Origin: Bolinopsis microptera
Lineage: Eukaryota > Ctenophora > Tentaculata > Lobata > Bolinopsidae
Reading direction: 5' to 3'
Assembly (NCBI RefSeq): GCF_026151205.1
Contig: NC_087083.1
Coordinates: 13,762,944-13,826,943, forward strand
DNA length: 64,000 nt
Each line of letters begins with the position of its first letter. Within the stretch, counting starts at the first letter, position 1. The notes below the pieces were generated by a model. It searched no databases. It was not told the DNA's origin and worked only from the letters and a program-made list of their open reading frames with translations. Shown here one piece after another: positions 11,787 through 21,345 of the stretch. A program made the translations under genes and the position numbers.

Positions 11787-12194
11787 TCATGTTTTATCTT
11801 TTTGCTTCTTAATTTTTAATCTTTTTTTGGATGACTTTGACTGATTGCTGCTCTTCTTTCGTTTAAGTTCAAAATTCTTTTCATTTTTACTGTCTTGATT
11901 GGCTTGGAGAGACTCTTCTTTGTTTGAAACAGATTTGTCATGTGCCTGAGCTGTCATACATCTTTTTGATGAAAAGTTTTGTACACGACTGGTTTGACTT
12001 AAATTGTTTTTCCTTGTGTTAAATTGTAGAGAATGAGAAACCATGTTTCTAACAAATCGCTTGTTCGGTACTTTGTCTTCAGGTTTACGTAACCATGCAG
12101 CTGATCCTAACTCCTTCTCCATACCTTGCATACGTCGAACTTCAGCTAAAATAGCTTCGGCTGCTTCCTCATCAAGTGTTTTCGCTACAGCCAT
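11787..12194 (-). CDS. Small lysine-rich protein of unknown function
   Basis: 135 residues from an ATG at 12194, no intron seen. The N-terminal half has an Ala/Glu-rich helix (EEAAEAILAEVRRMQ), then LGSAAWLRKPEDKVPNKRF, a compact motif that looks conserved. The C-terminal third is almost pure K/R/S/Q with clusters such as KKRLKIKKQK, which fits nuclear or nucleolar localisation. It lies 470 bp upstream of atlastin on the same strand. I do not recognise the family and assign no function. Codon use and length support a real gene. Confidence 0.6.
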   Translation of the reverse strand: MAVAKTLDEEAAEAILAEVRRMQGMEKELGSAAWLRKPEDKVPNKRFVRNMVSHSLQFNTRKNNLSQTSRVQNFSSKRCMTAQAHDKSVSNKEESLQANQDSKNEKNFELKRKKSSNQSKSSKKRLKIKKQKDKT

Positions 12195-12540
12195 GGTACT
12201 ACAAATTTTGATAATTCAAATGATGATGAATAATACCATTACATAAATAAAGTCAATTTGACATCCCTACAATGTAACTCGCATGAATCTACTTCTTATC
12301 ATATAATTAAGGGCACATGTTATAATATTTCAAAAGGAAGCATATTCAAAATGATACGTATGAAATAGTTTATCAACTTGCTTGATTCTGCTTAAAAAAT
12401 TGACATATTTTGTCGAACAAAATTGAATGGGGAAATCGCTTAAGATCAAAATCTTCTCAAGCTATTTTAGTTTTCAAAATGCGACAACATACACAAGTTA
12501 CCTGAGACAAAAAATGAACAAAAATTAAAGTATAAAACAA
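12195..12540. other. Intergenic AT-rich stretch
   Basis: Likely promoter side of the gene at 11787-12194. No ORF or repeat recognised. Confidence 0.5.
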
Positions 12541-12640
12541 TATAATAAATAAAATTATTCAAACAATATACACATAATATAGCAATGACCCTATATAAAA
12601 TCTACCCTTTAAGAATTAAAAAAGTTTCCTAATCAATCAA
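12541..12640 (-). repeat. Short interspersed repeat sharing the 3' end of the local retrotransposon
   Basis: Read on minus, it matches 27251-27345 (+) over about 95 bp, including ATTTTATATAGGGTCAT. It ends in CATTGCTATATTATGTGTAT and the following ATTGTTTGAAT, which is the 3' end of the reverse-transcriptase element (16226-16252). It directly abuts the MITE at 12643. Confidence 0.75.
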
Positions 12641-12642
12641 AA

Positions 12643-12932
12643 ATTACCCTTGGCCTTGTGGCTCCAAGTTAAGATCTAGACTGTTCATATCAACAATGTT
12701 TTTCTCGCACCTCTGTCTCCACGGAGAGAAATCACTGTTGTTCTTAGGATTTCAAAGCGAAGGCGCTTTTTAATGTATCCTACAGCATCCGAGTACCTCT
12801 GGTACTCGGTATAAAACAATTCACAAAATCATGATTAGGTATTGAAAGTGCAATTAGGCAGAAGTGCGAGAAAGAACTTTGTTAATATAGATAGTCTAGA
12901 TTTGAACTTAGAACCACAAGGCCAAGGGTAAT
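12643..12932. mobile_element. MITE with about 85-bp imperfect terminal inverted repeats
   Basis: The left end reads ATTACCCTTGGCCTTGTGG and the right end is its reverse complement. Similarity continues inward through a TCTAGACT block and a TTTCTCGCAC block. The middle holds the hairpin GAGTACCTCTGGTACTC. No target duplication could be fixed because the flanks are A/T runs. Superfamily not assigned. Confidence 0.82.
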
Positions 12933-12989
12933 TTTCAAATGTTTCCTCCGATATTTTTATATAGATTCATTATTTTAGGCGCACGGCCT

Positions 12990-13215
12990 AAAATGGGCTT
13001 CATGTCGAGTGAGGAAGTTGACCATTGTTAATGATCTGGCCCGGCGCGCGCTACTTCGTAGCTCTTGCCATTTCGTAGCTTTTGCCATTTCGTAGCTTTT
13101 GCCATTTCGTAGCTCTTGCCATTTCGAGAAGAAAGCGGCGCGCGCTACTTCGAAGAAATTTAGACGAGTAACATCCGTCAAGTGAGGAAGCTTAACCATT
13201 TTTGAAGGATTTTGT
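12990..13215 (+). repeat. GC-rich dispersed repeat (CGCGCGCTACTTCG family)
   Basis: A block from about GACCATTGTTAATGAT to GAGTAACATCCGTCAA recurs, same order, near 46015-46130, 51925-52040 and 57875-57985. This copy has extra repeats of TTTCGTAGCTNTTGCCA. CGCG-rich palindromes flank them. Nature unknown. Confidence 0.8.
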
Positions 13216-13645
13216 GCTTGAATGACGATGTCAACCCTTCCAGATCGTTGTTCTGCTAAGCAAAGCAACGATCTTGTCTTCGATGCAAAGCAAGAATGCT
13301 AGTTTGCGCGGCGCGTCGAAGCGGCGAAGTCCTCCAATTTAGTGCTAGAGCCAAGTACTGTTGTGGTGATAAAAGTGTTGAGTGACTCAGGATGAATTGC
13401 ATTTTGATTTATCAAGTCAGCATAATCTTTCATGAAAACTTTTTTATTTTCTTTTACTGTTTTGTGGTTATCACATATTAGAGTAAAATTTTATTTATTC
13501 ATATCATTACTGTCCAAATTTAAAATTTTCTTTTTGTGATTTTTTTAGTTTTTGAAAGATTGTTTAGATTTTTGAAAGATTGAAGCTAGTGTAGTTAATT
13601 TAGTAAAGCTAAAAGTAAATACTTTTTAAGGTATATCAAAGTAAT

Positions 13646-16009
13646 TTGAACAATTTCTTGTTTAATTTTCATGGTCAAAACACGTCAACCAAATACAATC
13701 AGGTGCAGCCTCACAGTACTCCTCCACCTCAGGAAGTGATATTTGAGAGGATTGACGCAGAGACTGTCAAGAGGGCTTGTTTATATTTGGATGGATCAGG
13801 CGGCCCAACACTAACGGACTCAGATTTGTGGAAGCATATCATCTGCAGCAAATCATTTGGCAAAGCATCAGTGACACTTGCTGAGTCTATAGCAATTGTT
13901 GCAAGGCGCCTTTGTAGAGAAGATATCCATCATAGCTGTCTGAAAGAGTTCACTGCATGCAGATTAATCCCTCTTGATAAAGGCCAGGATAAGAACGGGA
14001 AACCTGGTGTAAGACCAATTGGAATCGGCGAGATATTGCGCAGAATCATTGGAAAAGCAGTTATAATGTCTTTCAAAACTGATATACAATATGCTGCTGG
14101 CCCACTGCAGACCTGTGCAGGGCTCAAATCAGGAATAGAGGCTTCCATTCATGCAATGAGACAGATCTGGGAAGACAGTGACACTGAAGCAATACTACAG
14201 GTTGACGCTGATAATGCGTTCAATCGTCTTAATAGAGAAGCAGCCCTTCACAATGTTCATGAGATCTGTCCTCCGCTCTATCAGTATCTAAAGAACCACT
14301 ACCAAAAGCCAGCAGACCTGATCATTAATACTACCGAGGACCACTACCAACTTAAGTCTGAGGAAGGTTCAACTCAGGGAGATGTAGCAGCAATGGCATT
14401 CTATGCGTTAGGGATCAAGCCTCTAGTAGATGACCTAGCCACAGCCTCCAAGCCCAGTGTTTGCAAACAGTCTTGGTATGCAGACGACAGTAGTGCTGGT
14501 GGAAAGATTGAAGGTATTAAGATATGGTGGGATACGCTGTTGGAGCAAGGACCAAAGTATGGATATTACCCAAAAGCCAGTAAGACCGTCCTGATTGTGA
14601 AGAATAGCGAGGACCTAGATCTTGCGCAGAAAGTATTCTCAGGCACTGGTATTAGAATTGAGTCTGAAGGAGAACGCCATTTGGGTGCAGCAATTGGCAG
14701 CGAAGCTTTTAAGAACAAATATGTCTCAGATAAAGTCCATAAATGGTGTCAGGACATCAAGCTGTTGTCATCAATTGCTGTTGAGGAGCCCCAAGCTGCT
14801 TTGACTGCATATACTAAGGGAATTTGTCACCGGTGGACGTTCATTCAGAGGACCATCCCGGGTATAAGTCACTTGTTTCAACCATTGGAGGATTGCATCA
14901 GAACAGATTTTATTCCAGCAATCTTCGGTAAGAACGTATCAGACTTGGACCGCTCCATATTTGCATTGCCAGTCAGACATGGTGGCCTAGGTATCTCCAA
15001 CCCAGTTGAAAACTGCAATAGAGAATTCACAGCCTCAGTCACCATCACAAAAGACCTCACAGACCTGATTATCAACCAGCAAAACACCCTTGAACATTAC
15101 AACATGTCAATTCAAAATGTCATTATAAAAAGTCTCAAGGCAATCAAGGAGAAACACTTATTTACGGTTAGCAAATCAATAGAGGACAGTGTAAGAGATC
15201 CCAACCTAAAGAGATCTCTCCAGTTCATCAAAGAGAAAGGTTCAGGATGTTGGCTTACTGCACTTCCATTGAAGAGATTTGGCTACTCCCTGAACAAGAT
15301 TGAGTTCCGTGATGCTCTGTACTTGCGTTATGGTTGGGAGATCCCTAACACCCCATTTCACTGTGCTTGTGGAGAGAGAAATAATGTGAATCACACACTT
15401 ATATGCAAGAAAGGTGGCTATGTTTCTATGAGACACAACAACATCCGCGATCTAAATGCAGAGCTGCAGCGTGAAGTATGCAGAGATGTAGTGACTGAGC
15501 CAGCATTGATACCCCTTGATAATGAAGAAATTGTTGGTACCAATGCTGATAGAGCTGCACCTGATGTATCCTCACGAGGTCTCTGGAGCACATTTGAACG
15601 AACATTCTTTGATGTCTGTGTTACCCACCCCAACTCACCCACATATGTCAAAAAAGATATGGAACAGATCTATAAAGCTCATGAAATGAGGAAAATGAAA
15701 AAGTACAACAACAGAATCATCCAGGTGGAAAAAGGCACCTTTACCCCACTTATATACTCAACAAATGGCGGATGGGGTCCACAAGCCACAAGATACCACA
15801 AGAGACTCGCTGAAAAACTATCCCAGAAGAGAGGAGAAGACTATGCGGCTATTATGTGTTACATGCGCACCAGGATTAGATTCTCAATCCTCAGGAGCAC
15901 CCTGATAGCGGTCAGGGGTGAGAGAGGGAGACGGCAATCGTATACATTGCCAGTCAGTGTAACTTCGTTTAACTTGATACCTGCCACCATGGACTATGAA
16001 TGTTTCTAG
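13646..16009 (+). CDS. Non-LTR retrotransposon reverse transcriptase with C-terminal restriction-like endonuclease
   Basis: Long ORF of about 787 codons. There is no ATG near its start: the frame opens at 13619 and the first 21 codons are flanking DNA read into the element, which begins at 13710. The true N-terminus is lost. Reverse transcriptase motifs: PGVRPIGIGEI (about 120), QVDADNAFN (185-193, catalytic Asp), STQGD (242-246), YADD (278-281). Near the C-terminus is CxC-x7-H-x4-C at about 573-587, like the zinc knuckle of R2-type elements. Then come RH, APD (about 637-639) and FDV (653-655), consistent with a PD-(D/E)xK nuclease. Elements of this kind nick DNA and copy their RNA onto the break. 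All catalytic motifs look intact. Clade (R2/NeSL/CRE/Hero-like or new) is not settled. Confidence 0.88.
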   Translation: MNNFLFNFHGQNTSTKYNQVQPHSTPPPQEVIFERIDAETVKRACLYLDGSGGPTLTDSDLWKHIICSKSFGKASVTLAESIAIVARRLCREDIHHSCLKEFTACRLIPLDKGQDKNGKPGVRPIGIGEILRRIIGKAVIMSFKTDIQYAAGPLQTCAGLKSGIEASIHAMRQIWEDSDTEAILQVDADNAFNRLNREAALHNVHEICPPLYQYLKNHYQKPADLIINTTEDHYQLKSEEGSTQGDVAAMAFYALGIKPLVDDLATASKPSVCKQSWYADDSSAGGKIEGIKIWWDTLLEQGPKYGYYPKASKTVLIVKNSEDLDLAQKVFSGTGIRIESEGERHLGAAIGSEAFKNKYVSDKVHKWCQDIKLLSSIAVEEPQAALTAYTKGICHRWTFIQRTIPGISHLFQPLEDCIRTDFIPAIFGKNVSDLDRSIFALPVRHGGLGISNPVENCNREFTASVTITKDLTDLIINQQNTLEHYNMSIQNVIIKSLKAIKEKHLFTVSKSIEDSVRDPNLKRSLQFIKEKGSGCWLTALPLKRFGYSLNKIEFRDALYLRYGWEIPNTPFHCACGERNNVNHTLICKKGGYVSMRHNNIRDLNAELQREVCRDVVTEPALIPLDNEEIVGTNADRAAPDVSSRGLWSTFERTFFDVCVTHPNSPTYVKKDMEQIYKAHEMRKMKKYNNRIIQVEKGTFTPLIYSTNGGWGPQATRYHKRLAEKLSQKRGEDYAAIMCYMRTRIRFSILRSTLIAVRGERGRRQSYTLPVSVTSFNLIPATMDYECF

Positions 16010-16285
16010 ACACTATCCTTTTGATATTGAGATATTGGTATCTCAGATCACGTGTACATCGTTCCTTTTTTTATGACACAGTAATTTATTGACACTCACA
16101 GCTATAATTCTAATCATTGAATCAGTATTTTTATCTATTAACTTATTACATATTTGTGCTCTGCTTTAGCATCACTTGACTATTAAAGTTCAGGCCATGA
16201 CCTTATAGTCAGCCAATTGGCCATTGCTATATTATGTGTATATTGTTTGAATATTCTTCTCCATTTAAATCAAAAAAAAAAAATC
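13710..16285 (+). mobile_element. 5'-truncated non-LTR retrotransposon insertion with 12-bp TSD
   Basis: The same 12 bases, ATCAGGTGCAGC, occur at 13698-13709 and 16286-16297. Inside are the reverse transcriptase ORF, a 3' UTR of about 260 bp and an A-rich 3' end (16272-16283). The tandem copies at 46-61 kb continue about 400 bp further upstream, so this copy lacks the 5' part. Confidence 0.9.
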
Positions 16286-16297
16286 ATCAGGTGCAGC

Positions 16298-16744
16298 TAT
16301 GCAGAATCAAGCAAGTTATAAAAAGACTCTGGTTAGAGCAACTTTCACGCCACTTTGGGAGCGCTTGTTTCACAAGGTGGGTGCACGCCACTGCAAACGC
16401 AAGGGCTCTTGATAGAGCAACCATGCAAGCGCAAAGGGTTTGGATAAATTCTATTTAACTGAAAGCACATCCAATTTGCTTGTACATATGAAATATGTTT
16501 ATAACTTGTTTAATTTTACACTATAGCTACTCAGTACTCACGCTATTGTGCTTTTTACGGAGAAATGCATCAGTATTCCAAGTGATTTGTATAATAAGTG
16601 CATAATTTAATCCTGAATACATTAAAAAAGATTTTATTTCTATTCATGAAGGTTGAACGAAATTACAGTAATGACCAATGTACATGCAATTTAACTTGGG
16701 GAGTGTGCTTTCGGTGGAAATATAACATTATAACCTGCGTCAAC
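16298..16744. other. Spacer between two tail-to-tail retrotransposon copies
   Basis: No gene recognised; a 74-codon ORF at 16234-16458 starts in the element tail and is not convincing. Confidence 0.5.
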
Positions 16745-16758
16745 AATTGATATGACTA

Positions 16759-17310
16759 AATTACATTCAATTTCAGCAATGGCCAATTGGCTGACTATAA
16801 GGTCATGGCCTGAACAAACAATTTTTTAAAATAGTCAAGTGATGCTAAAGCAGAGCACAAATGTGTAATAAGTTAATAGATTAAAAACTGATTCATGTGA
16901 TGCATTACGCAGAGCACAGATAAAAATACTGATTCAATGATTAAAATTATAGCTGTGAGTGTCAATAAATTACTGTGTCATAGAAAAGGAACGATGTACA
17001 CGTGATCTGAGATACCAATATCTCAATATCAAAAGGATAGTGTCTAGAAACATTCATAGTCCATGGTGGCAGGTATCAAGTTAAACGAAGTTACACTGAC
17101 TGGCAATGTATACGATTGCCGTCTCCCTCTCTCACCCCTGACCGCTATCAGGGTGCTCCTGAGAATTGAGAATCTAATCCTTGTGCGCATGTAACACATA
17201 ATAGCCGCATAGTCTTCTCCTCTCTTCTGGGATAGTTTTTCAGCGAGTCTCTTGTGGTATCTTGTGGCTTGTGGACCCCATCCGCCATTTGTTGAGTATA
17301 TAAGTGGGGT
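16759..17310 (-). mobile_element. Short 5'-truncated copy of the same retrotransposon with 14-bp TSD
   Basis: Reverse complement of the last about 250 bp of the ORF plus 3' UTR of the element at 13710. It is flanked by AATTGATATGACTA at 16745-16758 and again at 17311-17324. The 3' end differs from the + copy (GAAATTGAATGTAATT instead of the ATTATGTG tail) and a short internal duplication (GATTCATGTGATGCATTACGC) breaks the 3' UTR near 16888. Confidence 0.92.
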
Positions 17311-17324
17311 AATTGATATGACTA

Positions 17325-17848
17325 TATTTTGTATTTACAAATGTAATATCGTAATTCGCGAATGGCGATATTACATAGTTAAGGAATACAAAATTCATTG
17401 TATATTATATTACATTGCATTGTTCTCTAGCGAATATTCGCTTAAGAACTACATCACAGTGGATATGAACTATTTTAATATTTTTTGCTGAAAATACACT
17501 TTGTATGATTTGAAAATTGGATTGGGGAGGTTGTGATGCATTATGTATTTTGATTGTCTTGGAAGTTAGAGAAAAAGAATTTAAAAAATTTTGCTCTATG
17601 ATCACTGAATGAGTAATTACAGTGTGTCTTTTTACTAAGTGACAAGTCTTAAACAGAAAAAGTTGCTATGCCATGAGACTACATTTTTGAGACAGGTTTT
17701 GCCCTATTTTTAAGCAGAAATAAGTTTACTTGAAATTTGGGACCTATCACCTGGAAAACTATCATATTATAATTACTTCCTTCAAAACATTTGCAAGTTC
17801 AAGATGAATTATTGATGAAACTACTTAGTTTCAGAATAAAATATTAAG
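17325..17848. other. Upstream region of the Cys-rich secreted protein gene
   Basis: AT-rich, no ORF supported. The palindrome GCGAATATTCGC at 17420 is the only notable motif. Confidence 0.45.
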
Positions 17849-19443
17849 ATGAAACTACCTCATTTGCTTGAGCTACTCTGCATCCTGGCGATGGTCAATT
17901 TTTCAAGGGCAGGGATAGACTCATCTGGAATGACAAGTAACAAAACTTTATCGGACTTGGAGATAGATGCTGTGAAAGGACTTATTAGCATACTTGACAA
18001 CAGCACTGCCATGCTTGACAACAGCACATTCAGCCATATGAACAATGAAACTTTGGATGAAGATTCTACTGATGTTAAACGTATGTTTTCAGTTTTTCTT
18101 GAATATCATTGTTGTGATTATCAGGTAGGTAATTGTAATACACAAATTTTAATAAAACAAAGATATTTTTATCTTTACCCACAATCAATACGTCATAGCA
18201 AGTTCAAATATTCATTTTTAATAATACTATTTTAATGAAGTGGTTTTATAAGTAACGCTGCTAAATTTCAGTGCTTGCCTGGATCGCATTTGACTCAATG
18301 TGTAAATGAATACTCTCATTCCTATATCTAGTGCTTAAATTAAGAAGAAACGTAAAATTGGACAACTTAGGTGATTTTAGAGGATTTACTACTTACTTTC
18401 ACTTTAAGTTTTTCAAAATTTAAATTGTCCCACATTCAAACGAAATTGTCCCACATTCAAACGACGATTTGGCCCGCGCCCCCTACGCCACTGGTGGGAA
18501 GGTGAGATTACAACTCAGTCATGGTCTCCCTGGAAATTAGCTAGAATACTCAATGCAGATGGCTCTGGAAATCTTTGTGTCGTTATTTATTTTAATTTTG
18601 ATTCCTGGTGATGTTAACCTGGTCATTGATGTGAACCAGAAATAATAGAGGTAACTATAAATTTTAATATATTTCAGTGGAGGAGTCCGGATGTAATGAT
18701 TATGCGAACGGTTCACAATGCTGTGGAAAAATAGGCAAGTTACCATCCTTTTTTATAGGAGAGGATGGTTATGTTTGCATAAACATGACTTACAAAGGTA
18801 ATGGGACAGAAATAAAGTTTCACCTCACATGGAATGGAGATGTAAAAATGAGCGGAGAATTATTGGATTTCAAAGACGATATTTGTGCATCAGTTGTTGG
18901 CCTGTTTGAGTTTTGTCTGTTCTTCACAAAGTATTCACGGGTAAGCATGCTTAAAATTTACTAGTGTAACTTGTATAATAGTTTATGATACAAGACATAC
19001 TATAAGTTCTAGGTACTTAAAGTTATACCGCTCATATTAAGCATGCTGTAAACTTGCTGCTACCCTGTTTGCTGTCTGTATTATATTATGATAGGCAACA
19101 AGTTCAACAACATGAAATCATAATTTTCAATATCTTTGCTATAACTATAAGTTACCATTCTCATACTCTATTTTTCCTATCCAACAATATTTAAGTATGT
19201 ACTTGTAACTTAGATTCACAAGTGATCGAAATCGTTGCCATGGAGCGGGTAAAATATATTCATTATCAGGTAAATGAAACTCTTCACGGTTGTGTCAACT
19301 TAAAGCTCAAACTTGTTACTCTGAGTTTTGATGTGTGTCTAGGATGTTTTGGAGATGCTGGTGCATGTAGTGCTGCGGGATCAGGACATGTTAACTCTTT
19401 TTTACTTTATCTCACCATGGTATTGTTCAGTTTCATTTATTAG
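17849..19443 (+). CDS. Secreted Cys-rich protein, probably GPI-anchored, DUF4773-like
   Basis: Three exons: 17849-18080, 18678-18940 and 19270-19443. Donors are GTATGT and GTAAGC, acceptors TTTCAG and ATCAG, and the phases match; the product is about 222 residues. Residues 1-22 form a signal peptide (MKLPHLLELLCILAMVNFSRA). An N-glycosylation-rich linker with repeated DNST follows. Exon 2 has C..(8)CC..C, CINMTY, and an FHLTWNGDV strand. Exon 3 has HGCVNLKLKL and FDVCLGCF. The order of Cys and beta-strand motifs recalls the DUF4773 family of arthropods and other invertebrates (inference from memory). The last 20 residues are hydrophobic after AGSGHVNS, as in a GPI-attachment signal. Function unknown. 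Intron 1 contains a MITE fragment. Confidence 0.68.
18345..18494 (+). mobile_element. Fragment of the CAGTGGCGTAAC MITE
   Basis: In intron 1 of the Cys-rich gene. TTGTCCCACATTCAAACG is present twice, followed by GACGATTTGGC, GCGCCCCCTACG and the terminus CGCCACTG, as in the right half of the MITEs at 44676, 50601 and 56547. The left end is lost or diverged. Confidence 0.72.
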
Positions 19444-19585
19444 GCTATCAGGGAACACACAATGTGGTTAAACACTATGAACACCAATTTGAACCGATTC
19501 ACTCAAATTTGCAGGAACTTTTAATTTTCACCGCTTATTTAAGCTTTTTTAATGTATTTTACAAGATTGAAGATTTTATGTGGTC

Positions 19586-19735
19586 ATGTTTCATAATTTA
19601 TTGCAGCTTTATTTTTACAGATTTTATGATATCTTTTAGTCAATTCATCATTTTCGTCATAGCAGAAATAGCAAGATGTTTTCAAGTGTAGCTGAAAAGG
19701 TCACTGTGTGACCATTCTATTTTTATAAATTTTTA
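19586..19735 (+). repeat. Direct duplication, copy A
   Basis: About 145 bp downstream of the Cys-rich gene, from TTTCATAATTTATTGCAGC to GTGTGACCATTCTATTTTTAT, recurs at 20150-20293 with roughly a tenth of bases changed. Confidence 0.85.
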
Positions 19736-20149
19736 AATCAATTATTTTAAATGATACATATATATATTATATAATATACATTTGGAATACTATTACTATT
19801 ACTACTGTTATCTTATTATTCATAATATCATTATATCAACTTTGGTTTGTGGAAAACTTTGATTGATTTTAAAGACTCCCTTTTAAGTTTTTAAAGAAAA
19901 TCGCCACATTTTAACCATATTCTGCTCTATATCTGTGAATGATGTTATCATTATTAAATAAAATTTGGTAGTCGTGAAAAGTCAAACCACAAACGATTGG
20001 GCTTTATGATCATCGATCAGTCATCGAGTGCTTGATTTAGATGATTCCATATAAAGATATAATATATAATACAATAATAATAATATCTCAATGGATGTGA
20101 ATTGTGAATGGTTGAACAATTTTAATATTAATAAAAATTATTGGGTAAC

Positions 20150-20293
20150 GTTTCATAATTTATTGCAGCTTTGTTTATCATAAATTATACGATATATCTT
20201 TTAGACAATTCATCATTTTTGCCATGGCAGAAATAGCTTGATGTTTCAAATAAAGCTGAAAAGGTCAATGTGTGACCATTCTATTTTTATCAG
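20150..20293 (+). repeat. Direct duplication, copy B
   Basis: Second copy of 19586-19735. It ends where the LINE tail begins, and sequence resembling the continuation of copy A (ACTACTGTTATCTTATT) reappears beyond the LINE at about 23491-23560. The LINE therefore seems to have landed in this copy. Confidence 0.8.
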
Positions 20294-20295
20294 TT

Positions 20296-20378
20296 GTTAT
20301 CACTTTTTATCACTTTTTATCACTTTTTATCACTTTTTATCACTTTTTATCACTTTTTATCACTTTTTATCACTTTTT
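20296..20378 (-). repeat. 10-bp tandem tail of the LINE
   Basis: About eight perfect copies of TATCACTTTT; read on minus, AAAAGTGATA repeats. Position and strand fit the 3' tail of the LINE at 20296-23470. Short-motif tails are common in LINEs without poly(A). Confidence 0.85.
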
Positions 20379-20961
20379 TATTTATAGCTGGATAATATCC
20401 GGTTGGAAGAGACAATGACAAATGAAACAGGAAGTTAGGAATGCAAATGTAGGCAAATTTTCGGCATAAACGCCATCTTCAGGCTATAATTGGTACAAAT
20501 ATTAATATAAAATTCTAAATGGTTTTACAGTATTAGAGTATTAGGTAAAAAGCTAAAATTATAAACACTGAATACACATTACATCAAATGGTCTTAAATA
20601 TTACACAAAATGATAAAATACACATGTTTTACAATCTGTCCAAGGACATAATATATCTACCGAACATGAGGGTCCTGTGCTATTTGTTTAAATTTGTCTC
20701 TGAATATGTTGTAAAAGAAATCCCTTAAGCTGCTCGCACTCTTCCTTGTTAATATTTCACAATAACTTAGATCCAGACATTTCTTTCAATATTTTAGAAA
20801 TTAATTCATTTAGCACCATTAAACAGAAAGTGACAGAAGCCTACTACATTAATTTATTTAAACCTAATATCAATATTATTATTATTATTAATCAACTATT
20901 TACAGCAAACACAAGATAATAGAAATTAAATCATAAAATCGAGTGGCCGAGTAGTCTCGAC

Positions 20962-21345
20962 TCACCCATAACTTCTCCAAAGACGTCTATCATGAGCTTT
21001 GTACACTAAATCGTTGAAATTATTTAAACTAAATCTTTTATTTACAATCACAATAATTTGTTTTGTCATAATGTCTTTTAATAATAAATCAAATAAATTT
21101 GAACGAGGTCTGCCCCTCCTTCCTTTGTAGTCAAAACATCCTAAACATGCAAATCTGAATGATAAGAAGGCGGGAGTGTCATCACCGCTTCTGAGAACGT
21201 GCCCAAGCATCTTCCATCTTGCTTTCTTGATCCTTTCAGTAAGGGGTCTGACATTACATCTCTTATATAAATTCTCGTTACTGATAACCGTAGGCCAATA
21301 GGTGTTGATTATCTGTCTCAGATGCTTCCTTTGAAGAACGTCGAC
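20962..21345 (-). pseudogene. C-terminal part of the LINE ORF
   Basis: About 128 residues. Recognisable C-terminal motifs of RTE-like and related endonuclease/RT proteins are QRKHLRQI, LYKRC, KKARWKMLGHVLR, DDTPA and GRRGRPR. It has no own start; it is the continuation of the ORF at 21322-23481, separated by inversion. Confidence 0.85.

Noticed and set aside
13619-13709. N-terminal 21-30 codons of the long RT ORF as real protein
   Set aside because: They lie outside the TSD, so they are flanking DNA that happens to be open.
13930-15651. Several 60-77 codon ORFs on the minus strand and in other frames
   Set aside because: Shadows of the reverse transcriptase ORF.
16234-16458. 74-codon ORF on +
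   Set aside because: Starts in the retrotransposon 3' UTR and crosses its A-tail into flanking DNA.
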